A stretch of 64,000 bases of DNA from NCBI GenBank assembly GCA_011317545.1, contig WUJK01000009.1:1674001-1738000 (forward strand), in the 5' to 3' direction. Shown here piece after piece: positions 11,667-23,141 of this stretch. A program made the translations under genes and the position numbers. How positions within the stretch are numbered: position 1 is the first letter of the stretch; each line of letters opens with the position of its first letter. Under the pieces are notes generated by a model. The model ran no database searches. It saw only the letters and a program-made list of their open reading frames with translations, and was not told where the DNA came from. Source of the stretch: Coniella vitis. Lineage: Eukaryota > Ascomycota > Sordariomycetes > Diaporthales > Schizoparmaceae.

Positions 11667-12967
11667 GATGGCGACGGATGGGAGGGCCTTGCAGCCCAGA
11701 TAGCAGGACGTGGAAAAGCGTGATGGAAGTTTGACAGTCGGGGAGAAGCGTTGCAAAGAGTTGGCAGAGCGCGCACAACAGTGGGATGCATATAAAGGCT
11801 GAAGGTTTGCAGTGGGGCGCGCAATGTGAAGGCGGGAAATGTGCCTGGCTCGCGCAGCAGCCAGTGAAAACACAAGGGGGGAAAACAGGCCTTTGCAGGT
11901 GGCTGATATGTATGGCAGGGGAAACGGAGACGGAGAAGGATGCGTTTGAGGTGCTTAGAATTCGCTGTGACACTGAAAAGGCTGCGTGCTGCAGTGAGAT
12001 GCAAGTCGTTCTGTTTGGGATGTCAAAAGTCCCACTGGTGGTTGCCGGGGTTGAAGTTAAGCACTGTTTATTGGTTAATGCTGAGCTAATACGCGTCTGC
12101 CTTTCTGGCCAATGTAAAGGCCGGAAAAGACAGGACCGCGACAGCAGGGGAGGGGCTCCTCCCAGACAGGCGGGGCTGCTGGGGGTAAGGCTGATCCAAT
12201 TGCCGGGGAAGGTGGGGCACTTACCCTGGGTGCATGCTATCTGGGTACCTACCCGGACATGTACCTCAATATCGAACGCACGAGAAAAAGGTGAGTCAGC
12301 AGCAGCAGCAGCAGCAACAACAACACCGGAGGAGAAAAGACAACATTGAGCGGATTGAGGTTCGCTATGAATGTTTCTAATCCAAGTGCTGCATTCAGAA
12401 AATACAGACACTCATCTTGTATATCGCAAAAATAATTGTCGATGTACTATGTACCTAGGTATTCTTATTGTTTTTTATTCATCATTTTCTTTTTGGTAAG
12501 AAAAAGGAGCGCATTCCCACATTATTTCTTGTTTCTTCCAAATCTGTACAGCTAGCCAAGTTCGCTTTTCGTTCACGAGGTTTTGAGTAGGAATTAACAG
12601 GTAGCTAGGCATTCAGTGAGAGCCCTGTTACTAATCCGAAATATGCGAGTTTGAAGTCTGAAGCTTACCGTCATCCGGACACCGCAAAAGGTACGAAACC
12701 TACCGAGCCCGGCGATTGACCGGAGATAGCATACAATTGTCAACCTCCTCCAGAAGTTCCAAAGATCAAAGCTTTGCGCACAAACATAGCGGGCCCTTCA
12801 AGAGTATATAAGTAAGGTGTTTCCAAGAAGTATAAGTCGCAGTTGAAAATGGCCTCAATCTATATACAACAATTCAAGCCACCTAGAGGTGACCTACCGA
12901 CGCGCACATACCGCATTGACCAAACTTGTGTCAAGTCTCTTGCCCGACCTTTGCAAATATTGTCAAC
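11667..12967. other. Divergent promoter region between TOP2 and the aldo-keto reductase
   Basis: No gene is visible. The gap holds both 5' flanks, a short CAG/CAA run near 12300 and the compound motif TACTATGTACCTAGGTA at 12445-12461. A TATA box for the rightward gene lies at 12805-12812. Confidence 0.7.
12805..12812 (+). promoter_or_regulatory. Probable TATA box of the aldo-keto reductase
   Basis: TATATAAG lies 163 bp upstream of the aldo-keto reductase ATG at 12968, a plausible distance for a fungal core promoter. No transcript data support it. Confidence 0.5.
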
Positions 12968-14325
12968 ATGGCTTTTGCACCACCACCTCTGCCCAAGAGC
13001 TTGCTTGGAAGGCACCGCCTTCTTGCGCCATCCGCCAGTGTCCGTGTCAGCCCCCTGACGCTTGGAGGCATGGGTGTGTAGCGTCATTCCGTACTTGGTA
13101 TTTTCATGGCTCTTGCTATACTGACACCTGCTGCAGGCTTTGGTACAGCATGGGAGCCCTTTATGGGTGTCTGCTCCAGGGAGACCGCCTTTGAGCTCCT
13201 CGACACGTTCTACGACTACGGTGGAAATTCCATTGACACCGCCAATGCATACCAGGGCGGCCAGTCCGAGCAGTGGATTGGGGAATGGCTCAAGAAGACT
13301 GGCCGCCGAGATGAAATGGTCATTGCAACCAAGTACACCATGAACCCTGTCATGGCCAGCTCAGTGCAGGCGAGCAACTTTGGAGGGACCGGAACCAAAG
13401 CTCTTCATACCTCTATTGCCAGAAGTTTGGAGCTGCTCCAGACGGACTACATTGATATCGTAAGTAAGTCACCACGGTGTGTTCATTAGGCTTTGCTGCT
13501 GATCGCAATGTCAACAGTACTATGTCCACGCCTACGATTATGCAACATCTGTTCCCGAACTGATGCAGTCGTTGAACCACCTGGTGGCTCAAGGCAAAGT
13601 GCTTTATCTGGGTATCAGTGACACGCCTGCATGGTTCGTGGTAAAGTGCAATGCGTATGCACGCCAACACGGCCTGCGTCCCTTCTCCGTCTATCAAGGC
13701 CGCTTCTCAGCCCAGCAGCGCGACCTTGAGCGTGAAATCATCCCAATGTGCAAGGACGAAGGCATGGCCATCCAGGCCTTTGGCGTTCTTGGTGGCGGCG
13801 CCTTCAAGTCTCCAGGCTCAGCGCCAGACGCCGGTGGCCGCAAGACGCCAAGCCATCTTCTCACAGGTCGTGAGCAACAAGTGTCGGCTGCCTTGGATGA
13901 GGTTGCTCAACGTTGCGGGGCCCCCATTACCAGTGTCGCACTGGCTTATGCAATGCAAAAGGCGAGTAAGCCACTGCGAATAAACCGCCGTCTCGTCAGA
14001 ACCATGGCATAATGCTCAATGTGGCAAAGGCTAACGGACATTCTCTCGACAGACACCCTATCTGTTTCCCATCATCGGCGGCCGCAAGGTGGAGCACTTA
14101 AAGGCTAATGCTGAAGCTCTTGGTCTCGAGCTCAGCCATGAGGATGTGGAGAAGATTGAAAAGGCCTATGACTTTGATATTGGATTCCCCCACAGCCTGG
14201 TCAGCAGCACAGGCCAGGTTCCTCAGGGTCCGCAAGACATTGGGGTTCTCGCATCGCTGGGACACTTCGACTACGTTGCTCCTACTGTCTCTATCAAGCC
14301 TCACAAAGGCAGCTTCGCTGCTTAG
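12968..14325 (+). CDS. Aldo-keto reductase, aryl-alcohol dehydrogenase / norsolorinic acid reductase type
   Basis: NADPH-dependent carbonyl reductase of the AKR9-like fungal group. Exons 12968-13073, 13137-13459, 13518-13961 and 14053-14325 give 381 residues, the usual length. Visible family blocks are FGTAWEPFMG, SIDTANAY with the catalytic Asp and Tyr, MVIATKY with the catalytic Lys, YYVHAYDY with the His position, and GKVLYLGISDTPAW. The C-terminal PIIGGRKVEHLK block contacts the cofactor. The third intron (13962-14052) starts with GC (AAG|GCGAGT), not GT. No GT donor nearby keeps the frame, and the GC donor restores the conserved MQK-TPYLFP junction. The natural substrate is unknown. Relatives reduce aryl aldehydes or act in polyketide pathways, but no cluster is visible here. 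Confidence 0.92.
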
Positions 14326-17300
14326 CAGTCCGGATTCACGCACCAGACATAGGATGGTAACATGGCTTGCTTGGAGAAGTCTTGTCGGATGCTCAACAGG
14401 AATCCTATTCTCCATGGACCGTGGTGGTTGGCAGAGTGATGTGGAGGTGGGGTGTAGCCGGGCGTTCGCACAGGCTCACGGCACCGGCAGAGGCACATAC
14501 ACACACAACCCTGGTACAGAGAGACAGGCACACAAAGAAATATCCGTTGCTAGACACACAAGTATTTGGCCATGTTTGTGGTCCTGTTCCTAGCGCGAGC
14601 AGCATGGCGTTTCACGCTGCCTTGTCCGACCAAAGCTTGCACGTCGCTTTCCCGAGGGGCGTGGTCCGGCCTACCATGCACTGTGCAAGGATGGGAAGTA
14701 TGTTGTCAGATAGGTCAGTAAGAGAATTCTCCAGTTGCACGACCTTTTGAAGTCGTGTGCACTACGTTATTTGCTCCGGAGCTCTGGTGCGTTGACTATA
14801 TAGTGCATAATACATATGCTGCTATGCTCACCTTTTCTGCGAGGGATAGCCAACGATTACGGTACTATGTAAACTCTGAACCACAATTTCACTACATAGT
14901 AGAGACCTAGGTATACATAGCAATTTAAGGCGTTTTCTTCTGTGCGTGATGTACTATGGTAGCCCTGCAGGCTCATCAAAATGTGTGCTGGTACGTACCA
15001 GAGTACGTGCCAAGTACGTATACAGTACCAAGGTACTATGGTAGCACTTTTACCTGTGCTCGTGCTATGTATTCTGTACTAGGTAGTTGCCAACAGCCGA
15101 GATATTTTATCAAGTACCTGAATACTCTCTGCAGCATGTACACAGTACTTCTGGTAGCAAGCACCTGGGCTGCGACTTATGGGGCTTTGTTTACTATGGT
15201 ACCTGCTGCGACAGGGCAAGTACGTCTTACCAGATGGCCTTGCGTCTCTTGCCCACGCAACACGCTTCCGACCACCTCGCATGGCAGCTGCGTATCCAGC
15301 TAGTCCACGCCTGCCTTCTTCAACCGTGCCTGACAAATGGTACAACTGTTCTCTTGTTGCAAACGCGAATTTGTCCCCTTCGTCTTGTCACCTCCCAAAA
15401 ACGACACTCCGACTCCGCAATCCCGCTCAATCTCTCGCTACCAGTTTCTATTGCGAATGCGCGCCATGCTTTTCTGTCACTTTATCCTGCTCCCTCTCGC
15501 CCTCTCACTGTTGGAACAAGACAGCCGGCTTGTAAGCAATGGCTCTGTGGCACTGGCAGCCCTTGCGATGGCTTCAAAGCGGCAAGCCTAAATGCCTCAG
15601 CCAGTCTAGCCCGGGGTAGCCCCCGTGTTCCCCAACAGATTTTGACGAACCCTCCGATCAGTCGAATGTGATGCGTCTGCTCTGTACAAGCTCTGCACAA
15701 CGCTACAAAGTGCCCGCCTCATCCCAGCCGAGCCCCTCTGCACTCCTGTTGCGCTGGCTCTTCACGCAACCCGCTGGCAACAAGAGAGCCTGTTGCACGA
15801 CAGCATGGGAGGCCGTACCTCTCTGCCACTGCATATCATCGCTGCCGTGCGACGCCCGTTCAAGCCATCACGCAAGCCGAAATTCCCCGGTCGTCGCGTA
15901 CAGCCGTGCCTCCAAGCCGGATCACACCCCACAGAGCGCCCTTGTCCCTACCTGTCAACAATATGCCGTGAAACTTATGCCTTCATCTGCTGAAACCAGA
16001 CGGGTGTATGGACGGGACTGCCCATCTGGCGCTCGGGCGCTACCTGTCAGGGTTCTGCCACCTCTGAGAGTAAGGGAAGTCATGCCGTCCTGCCCACAAC
16101 TGCCGAAAGCCTCGCATTGGCGGGACTTGTCGAGAAAGAAAACGACGCTTGGCTATCCAAAGTGCGGACGCGCCTGAATTTCCAAGGCCAAAATGAGTGA
16201 AGATGTCCCGAATCACAGGCGTCTTGCCTCAGCATAACCAGGACAAGGAAATATGACCTGTCGAGGTTGGGGTACGACATAGGCGGGTGACTGCATTGCA
16301 CTATACTACTCCCAACCAGCCGATGTCGCGAGGCATCTCGTCTGTGATGGGCACATCTCGAGATTGCTTGCCTCGTCCCTCGCTATCTCAGACTCGTGGA
16401 TACACGCACGTTGTTAATCTTGCCGGGGACTTCGGACACATCACTGTGATTGCAAGGTCGACATGCCCGGACAAAATATCTACTCAAAGCTTTCTATCCA
16501 TATACTCCTACGTGGCTAGCTCTGCATTAATTTCTGGGCGTTTACAGAGCAAGAGTGATTCATTTCCGGATCCTGGTGAACAACAAGGACTGTCATATTC
16601 GTAGGAAACCTTCATTTAACGCACGGCAACTTGCAGGAATGGTAACGGCGCTGTGGACTGTTCCAGGACTCATCTTGACTCGAGGCACGATCGTCCAATC
16701 TTGGAAAGCAATTCTGCCAGAGGACCAGCATCCAGCCTCTATAGTTGCACAAAAGCACCCCGAATTCTGGCCTGGCCTGACGGGCGGCAAGGGCCTCTAG
16801 CTGAATTCAACGGGACATATCTCGACAATCCTCAGGACTTACCCCACTGGTTTGTCCTGGGAAAAGTGAGGCTCCGGTCCACGTATGCAAGTACTCTCGT
16901 TGAGGAAGAGCGAGGAAAGTGTGCGGCAACGCCTCGCGCATACGATACTGTCCACCCTTCCGCCTCTGAACCAGTCAATTTCTTCAAAATGTAGGGGAAT
17001 TGCCTCGTTGGATTCGATAGCACGGAATATGATGAATCTTCCTTTTTCTTGAGGCCAGCCGTGGCAAGAAGAAGTGGTACAAGTATACTGCGCCAGAACG
17101 ACGTGCACAGCTATATTTGCTCTGTGCTGCCTTTCCGGATGGTTGAGTCACTTGTACAAGTGAAGCTCGTGGGAGAAGCCAAGGTCTCGCAGACCAGTAA
17201 GACTCTTACCGTGCACACCCTCGTTTATTACGTGTTGTGCGTGGGCCCCAGTCTGTCCCTCCAACCCGCTCAATCTTCTAGAAGAGCGGCAGAATAGTGG

Positions 17301-19029
17301 GCAAGCTGGCAACGATCTCTTCGCTGCCGTTGCTCAGTTCTTTGGTTTGTTGGCACAGTCGGATATGCACAGAGCCTACAAACAAGAACAAAAAAAAAAA
17401 GAACAAATCGACAAGAGACAAACCGACCCCATCATCCTGGGTGGACGACGGCCAAACCGAGGAACTGAACAATTGGACGCAGCCATGCTATGGCGCGCTT
17501 CTTTGACCAACCTTGAACAGTCCCTGCGCAGAACCAAATGCAATAGCAGCCTTGCGTCAGGTGGGCTGGTTCCTGGACCTGGACGGTAGAGTTATGGACT
17601 CAGCAACTGTTTGATGCGGCAAGTCTACTCTTCTCTCTCTGTTCTTTCGCAGGCAGAGGAGCCACGTGTGTCGAGTCAAGCAAGAGTATCTGTCGGGATA
17701 TACGGGCCTAGGGTTGGATTTGCTTTGTTGCACCTCTTATTTGGACGCCAGCGAGCATGGAAACCAAAGGGCGCGTCCTGCAGCTATCCGTCAGGCTGGA
17801 TCCTGTCAGAGCATTTGCCATCCTTTGCCAAATCAAACCAGAGCCATGTTTGGCTGGCCAAACTATGATCAAGCTGATTTGTTCCTCACCAGCCACACAT
17901 CTGTTGCGTCATGCAGCCGCCTGTGTTCACCGTTCATGGTCACTGCCCTGACCTGGTCAACTTTGTTGAAACTCTTCCGTCTGTCTCGATCTTGAGCACT
18001 GCCCGCCTGCCGTTTCTTATGGTATTCACTGGCGACAGCGTCCTGGTTACCGGTCCACAGAGACCCCCCCCCTTCCCCCTGCCCCCTTTCCCGCCTCCTT
18101 TTGCCCTTCTGGCTTTGTCCCAACACTGATAGAAGACTCATTGTCTTGTTGCTTTCGCAGAAGGGAAAAAGGTCTCACCCTCGTTCTCGTCAAAGCGAGT
18201 AGTGATGATAGCACGGGAAGCCGCTATGGTTGCGACGACCGCAGAATTGTTTGAGCTTTCCGCACAAGCCAGAAAGATCTGCTGATACCAGAGAAACGTC
18301 TCATGCTGAGTACTCACTCGTACAGTATCACATGTCTATCCTCTCGGCGACAGACCCTCGCTCAATACTCAGTCGGCGTTTGTTTACCACGGATGTTAGC
18401 TGGAACCTTTGACCAGCCTGATCCCCCCTGCTTCGCTGACTCCGATATACTTGTCACATTGTGGCTGCCAACTCGAACGCAAAGAAAGAGCGGTGGACTG
18501 CGCCAGCCTGCATCAACTCTTCTCATAGGTTTCGAATCCAAACCCGTCAAGACAAAGGAGGAAGCCGAAAGAAGTGGTCACGTTAATGCGTGGCTGCTGT
18601 GCCTGCAGTCGGTGGCATTCTTGACCCTCAAAATAACTAGAAGAGAGAATCTGTGGGGCGGTGGTCGTTCAGGTTACGCTACTACCGTATTGTACTCGTC
18701 AGAGTATTTCTCGCTGTTCCCTTTTCCCTCCTCTGACCAGAGGGGTGGGTTGGAGAAGAGGAGTAGCGTGGGTGCTGTGGGCGCTCCGGCTGTTTGCCAA
18801 TTTGCAAAGCATTTTGATTTCCCATCTAGTTTGCCAGTGCCTGGGCGGCGTCCTGGCCTACCCACTGACCATTGCACCCGCTGGCCGGGCCATTGGTTTC
18901 TTGTCATTGCCCACTACTTATGTCTTCATCCTCGGTGTGCGGTCCTCCCACATCGAATCCCAACCTCCGCTTCTATTTCCTGCATATGGTCTTTGTCCCT
19001 TCAAGACATCCCCGCTCGGCCTCACCGCT
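14326..19029. other. 4.7 kb gap upstream of the APSES regulator
   Basis: I could not support a gene. Several frames of 100-320 codons exist on both strands, but they overlap each other and none shows a recognisable domain. The first kilobase holds two TACATAGTA-family motifs (14863-14871 and 14893-14901), CCTAGGTA (14906-14913) and a dense GTAC island. The last 1-2 kb is pyrimidine-rich and may be a long 5' leader of the regulator, as is common for fungal transcription-factor genes. Confidence 0.6.
14951..15225. repeat. GTAC-rich island
   Basis: Thirteen GTAC tetranucleotides fall in 275 bp, where about one is expected. The island includes the perfect 14-bp palindrome CTGGTACGTACCAG at 14988-15001 and two copies of TACTATGGTAGC at 14952-14963 and 15034-15045. 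There is no coding frame. Confidence 0.85.
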
Positions 19030-21108
19030 ATGTTGTCATTGGCTTCCCTTCTGAATCCAGTGCCCTCTGGGCCTTTGGCACCCACCACTCGATATCGATA
19101 TCAACCGACCTCGTCCTCTCAGGTCCACCCTCATCTACTCGAATGTCCTCAATCAATGTACGAACGACAGATCATGACTTCGAAACCTCACAAGATGGCC
19201 AAGGACTTGAACGGGTTGGTCAAATCCAAGGTCAAGGGAACGGTCAACTTCCCGCCGTTTGAGGTGGTGGATGAGGCATCGCTTCGAGAAATCGAACGAT
19301 ATCAAATCTGCCCATTTGGAAGGATCCAGGAGTATTGCAGACACATACCCTACAACAGCGGAAAGAAGGACTTCCACAACAAAACAGGCCGCGAGAGCTT
19401 TGAAGGTACGTGATGCCATGGATGATCCAAACCTTGCAATTGCTCGTCCTTGTGCATTGTGGCCTGACACCTTCCGCAGTATTCCAATATATCTTTCATG
19501 TTCCGGGTGATGAGAACGAATATACTGTCATGTGGGACTACAATGTCGGCCTGGTGCGCATGACGCCCTTCTTCAAATGCTGCAAATACTCCAAGGTATG
19601 CTGGTTTGCATGGCTTGAAGACCTGTTCAAGTCTTTTCTTTCCTCACAAAACCCTCCCATGGACCGTTTCATTTGCTGACTACGCGTCAGACGCAACCCG
19701 CCAAAATGCTGAATATGAACCCGGGACTCCGCAATATCACACATAGCATCACTGGGGGATCCATTGTGGCTCAGGGTAAGAGTGGCCTACCACTGTAATT
19801 ATTCTACCTTGGCAAGAACTTTTTGGGATCTGACCTCTTATGCTTCTCGCAGGATACTGGATGCCCTTCAACTGTGCCAAGGCAGTCTGTGCTACTTTTT
19901 GCGCCTCGATAGCTGGCGCACTGATTCCCATCTTCGGGCCCGACTTTCCCTCTCAATGTATATCACCTGATGCACCTGACCACGGTCGCATGACCATTGC
20001 TCCATCAATCATCGCTGATGCAGCTCGAGAGGCTGAGCTCTTTCGCCGCACATATGCCAATACTGCCAGCATGGGCAGCCATAGATATTCGACGCACCAC
20101 ACACAACGCCCACAAACGCGGGACCCCTATAACCAGGGCGTGGCGCTGCCCAGGCCTAGTACTATAGACAGCTCTCGGTTTGCTCGCTTTGCCGCGCCAA
20201 GATATGTTTTGTCGCATGAATACGAATGTGAGCAGGAGCGTCGTGCTCGTGGACACGATTTGCGTGTTCGAACCAGGCGGACGCCTGACACTCCATATTC
20301 CTCAGACGCCGAAGCCGATGTGCGCTTGGGTACTGAGACGCCCGTTCCCTTCTATCCTCTGGGCTGTGGAATACCGTATTCGCCGCCCTCGCCGCCCGAG
20401 CCCAGCACTCACAGCAACACTAGCCCAATCGCCAACTGCTACTCACGTCCCAACCTCTCCCATCCCGCGTCAGCAGCGAGCACTGCCTCACATTCCAAAA
20501 CAGACTGCGAAAAAGATGGTACCCTCCGTCCTTCGTACCCGTACACCATCAATCTCCAACCTGACCCCATTCTCAGCGCTGTACCTAGCGCTGAGCACAA
20601 TCGGCGTCTAGAAGACCACCCACTCTTTCGACAACTCCCGGTTCCTGTTCCACTGCTACATCCCGTCCCGACGGGTGCTACGTGGCCGTATAAGCCAACG
20701 CACCAAAGCGTGCAGATGAAGCGTTCTGCTGCTGAAACTGATTTTGGCAGTAACGAGCAGGACCGTGGCAGTAACAGTAGCGGGCCGACGTCCATAGTGA
20801 CCACGGGCCCCTCATCGCAGGTCTCTTCACGCAAGGACTACTACGAGCTGCAGGAGCCATCGGTCGTGAGCGGCGCAGAAAAGACTGCAGCGATGTTGCT
20901 ACTGAATTTGAGCATGCGAGACGTCCGGACTGCCGGCTCAAAAGGTACTGGTGGCGACAGGACAGTGACAGGTCAAGCGGCGCTTTCTGGTGCTGAAGGC
21001 CATAACCGCGCCACGCGCACGAATGGGCCTGATTCGATGTCCATGTCGCCTGTCTCCGGCCCCCCAGAGGGTCACAGAAGTAAGCGACGGCGGGCCCTTT
21101 CAATGTAG
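19030..21108 (+). CDS. xbp1: APSES/KilA-N transcription factor, Xbp1 type
   Basis: Nuclear DNA-binding regulator. Exons 19030-19405, 19480-19595, 19691-19775 and 19853-21108 join in frame to 610 residues, each intron carrying a standard donor (GTACGT, GTATGC, GTAAGA). The APSES domain spans about residues 110-225 and carries the conserved blocks SGKKDFHNKTGRESFEVFQ, VMWDYNVGLVRMTPFF, KCCKYSKTQPAKMLN, HSITGGSIVAQGYWMP and AGALIPIFGPDFPSQC. The remaining 380 residues are polar, Ser/Pro-rich and probably disordered, ending with a basic KRRR cluster. The start at 19030 gives MLSLASLLNP, which resembles other fungal regulators; 19156 is a possible internal start. Xbp1 homologues repress cell-cycle and stress genes in yeast and affect development and sclerotium formation in filamentous fungi. 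Confidence 0.9.
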
Positions 21109-21725
21109 ATCAGGGACATGGTCGTCAAACATCAGGATTACTGCCGATGAATGTTTGCGTTCACATCTGGACCAGTGATATAGATTGGCCTGGATATCTC
21201 ATTACAGTTGTGGATTTACTTTTCCTTTTGTGAGTCTGTTGATCTCGTTTGGGGATGTTTGTAGCGTGGTCTCTTGTGGAGACTAACGTGAGAAAAGAGA
21301 GGCAAATGAGATTTGTAAAGTGCGATGATGAAAGGGTCTGAATAGCACGAGGAAGTTGGCATTTGCAATGAGGCGTTTGGATACTAGTGGTTTCGCTTTG
21401 AGGGTGGGGGGGGGAGGGGGGGCGGGGTTATTTCTTCAATGTTTTCCTTTGTAGTTGGGAGTAGGTGATGTTTGGTATCGTGTCTAGAAATTTGTCTCAA
21501 AGGCGCCCCCCATAAACGTGAATATTTCTCCTTTTTGGTCAACTTTCCCCAATGTGTCGCACAATTCAAAATCACGAAGCAATAACAGAGCAGAGAAATC
21601 AGCTGTAGAGAAACATCACCCTATAGCGCGAGTCTCGCAATGGAAGCATTCCTTGATTTTTCCAGCTATGATACGTACACACGCGCACGCACGCACGCAC
21701 ACACACACACAAGCATACTGCCAAC
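21109..21725. other. Convergent gap between the APSES regulator and CNS1
   Basis: This holds 3' flanking sequence of both genes. A G-rich run (about 21401-21427) and a CACG/CA microsatellite (21676-21710) are the only distinctive content. No gene is visible. Confidence 0.8.
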
Positions 21726-23141
21726 CTACTTTCCCTCCCTCTCCTTCTCCTTTGCCTTTTCTGCCTTGAACTCCTTGACCCAGCCCTCGGCTTTGGCCTT
21801 GGGCACAACGTAGATTCTCACCACGCCATCAACAACCTCCACGTTATCCATACTCAGCACCTTCAACAGGGCCACCTTCTTGCCCACGCGGACAAGCCCC
21901 CCGCCAACCGTTTCCATGAAACACTCGACGCCACTTGCACTATACTCACCCTCGCGGTCCCATGGCAACGGGAACACATAGCCAAAATGCTGACTGAGCG
22001 TCTCCTTTTCGCTAAAGGCCTTGATGAAATCGCTCTCGTAGTGCAGCGGGTACAGCAGCACCGCGGGAAATGTCAGCAACATGCCGCCCTCCTTGTTGCT
22101 GTTGTTCTCGTCGGCCACGAGCTCCAGCTTGGCGTCGCCCATGTCCGGCGGCCGCGCCGAGCGCCGCACAGTAATGTGCCGGTCCAGCAGCGCCTTGCGC
22201 AGCAGAGTTTCGCGCGCCGCGTTTTCCAGCCGCGTGCGCTCCTCGGCTGCCTGCTTGGCAGCGTCCGCCTCGGCGCGGGCAATGATTTCGCGCGCGACAG
22301 TCCGCAGGGTCCCGTTGTCGGGGTCAACGGTCAGTCCGCCTGCACAGGCGTCATCGGCTTCGGAGATCTTGCCGACGGCGAGAAGGGCGCGCGCGGAGCG
22401 ATACCAGGCTTTGACGTTGCGCGGGTTGAGGCGCAGGGCGGCATGGCAGTCGAGATAGCAGGAGCGGTAGTTGCGGCGCTCGAGGTGGCATGCCGCGCGG
22501 TTGACGTACAGGGTTTCGAGCAGAGCGCGCTGTTTGGCCATCTCGGCCGGGTCGTCGCCTAGCGGGTCGTTTTCGCGGGGTTTCTTGTGGGCAGCGCGGC
22601 GTTTCTCCTCCCCAGACAGGATGGCGATTCCGCGGCCATAGTACTCTGCGGCGTCGGCCCAGCGCTTTTCGCGAAAGGCTTCGTTGCCGCTGCCCTTGAA
22701 GTCGAGGGCGTTTTCGAGCGGGGTGCCTTCGTAGGAGAGGGCGTTGAGGGCGTCGAGGTGCACATTGTCCTCGTCGTCGAGCTCCGTCATGAACAAGGGG
22801 GATTTGTTGAGGTCGGCGAGGATCTCGTCGACGGATTTGCCGGCGTTGCGGGCGAGCTGGGGCGGGAGGGCTGGTGCGGGCGCTGGTGGGCGGGCGGGCC
22901 CCATTGCTGCTGCGGCTGCTGGTGTAGGTGCTGCTGCTGGTTCGGATGTGGATTGTTGATCTTGTGGTGGTGTTTGTAAAGACTGAGTAGTGGTAGTTGT
23001 TGTTGGTGGTGGTGGTGATGATTGTGTGGATGTTTGAGAGAGTGATGAGGTTGAGGGTGTGGCGCCAGGCTGCTGTGATGAGGGGCTGTCTGCAACCTTG
23101 AGCGACTCCTCCATCTTGTCTGTGATTTCCTCAAGATGCAT
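21726..23141 (-). CDS. cns1: Hsp70/Hsp90 co-chaperone Cns1 / TTC4 family
   Basis: Single-exon gene of 471 residues. An N-terminal Ser/Thr/Pro/Gln-rich low-complexity stretch (about 15-95) precedes the conserved SVDEILADLNKSPLFMTEL block (103-121). The TPR region (about 147-280) includes FKGSGNEAFREKRWADA, LYVNRAACHLERRNYRSC and NVKAWYRSARALLAVGK. TPR carboxylate-clamp proteins bind the EEVD tails of Hsp90 and Hsp70. The C-terminal half (about 330-471) matches the globular wheel domain of Cns1/TTC4, with LLTFPAVLLYPLHYESDFIKAF and DREGEY. In yeast Cns1 is essential and supports elongation factor 2 folding. The start at 23141 is used because it opens the frame; Met10 at 23114 is an alternative. 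The low-complexity N terminus is longer than in yeast. Confidence 0.92.
   Translation of the reverse strand: MHLEEITDKMEESLKVADSPSSQQPGATPSTSSLSQTSTQSSPPPPTTTTTTQSLQTPPQDQQSTSEPAAAPTPAAAAAMGPARPPAPAPALPPQLARNAGKSVDEILADLNKSPLFMTELDDEDNVHLDALNALSYEGTPLENALDFKGSGNEAFREKRWADAAEYYGRGIAILSGEEKRRAAHKKPRENDPLGDDPAEMAKQRALLETLYVNRAACHLERRNYRSCYLDCHAALRLNPRNVKAWYRSARALLAVGKISEADDACAGGLTVDPDNGTLRTVAREIIARAEADAAKQAAEERTRLENAARETLLRKALLDRHITVRRSARPPDMGDAKLELVADENNSNKEGGMLLTFPAVLLYPLHYESDFIKAFSEKETLSQHFGYVFPLPWDREGEYSASGVECFMETVGGGLVRVGKKVALLKVLSMDNVEVVDGVVRIYVVPKAKAEGWVKEFKAEKAKEKEREGK

Noticed and set aside
12968..14325. Aldo-keto reductase plus terpene synthase as a biosynthetic cluster
   Set aside because: The 5.7 kb TOP2 gene separates them, there is no P450, transporter or pathway regulator between them, and this reductase group is often not in clusters.
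15087..16177. Two adjacent plus-strand frames of 194 and 169 codons
   Set aside because: They are in different phases with no clear intron to join them. Composition is not protein-like, and no motif is recognisable.
18303..19262. 319-codon plus-strand frame upstream of the APSES gene
   Set aside because: It overlaps exon 1 of the regulator in another phase and shows no domain; it is likely leader sequence with chance openness.
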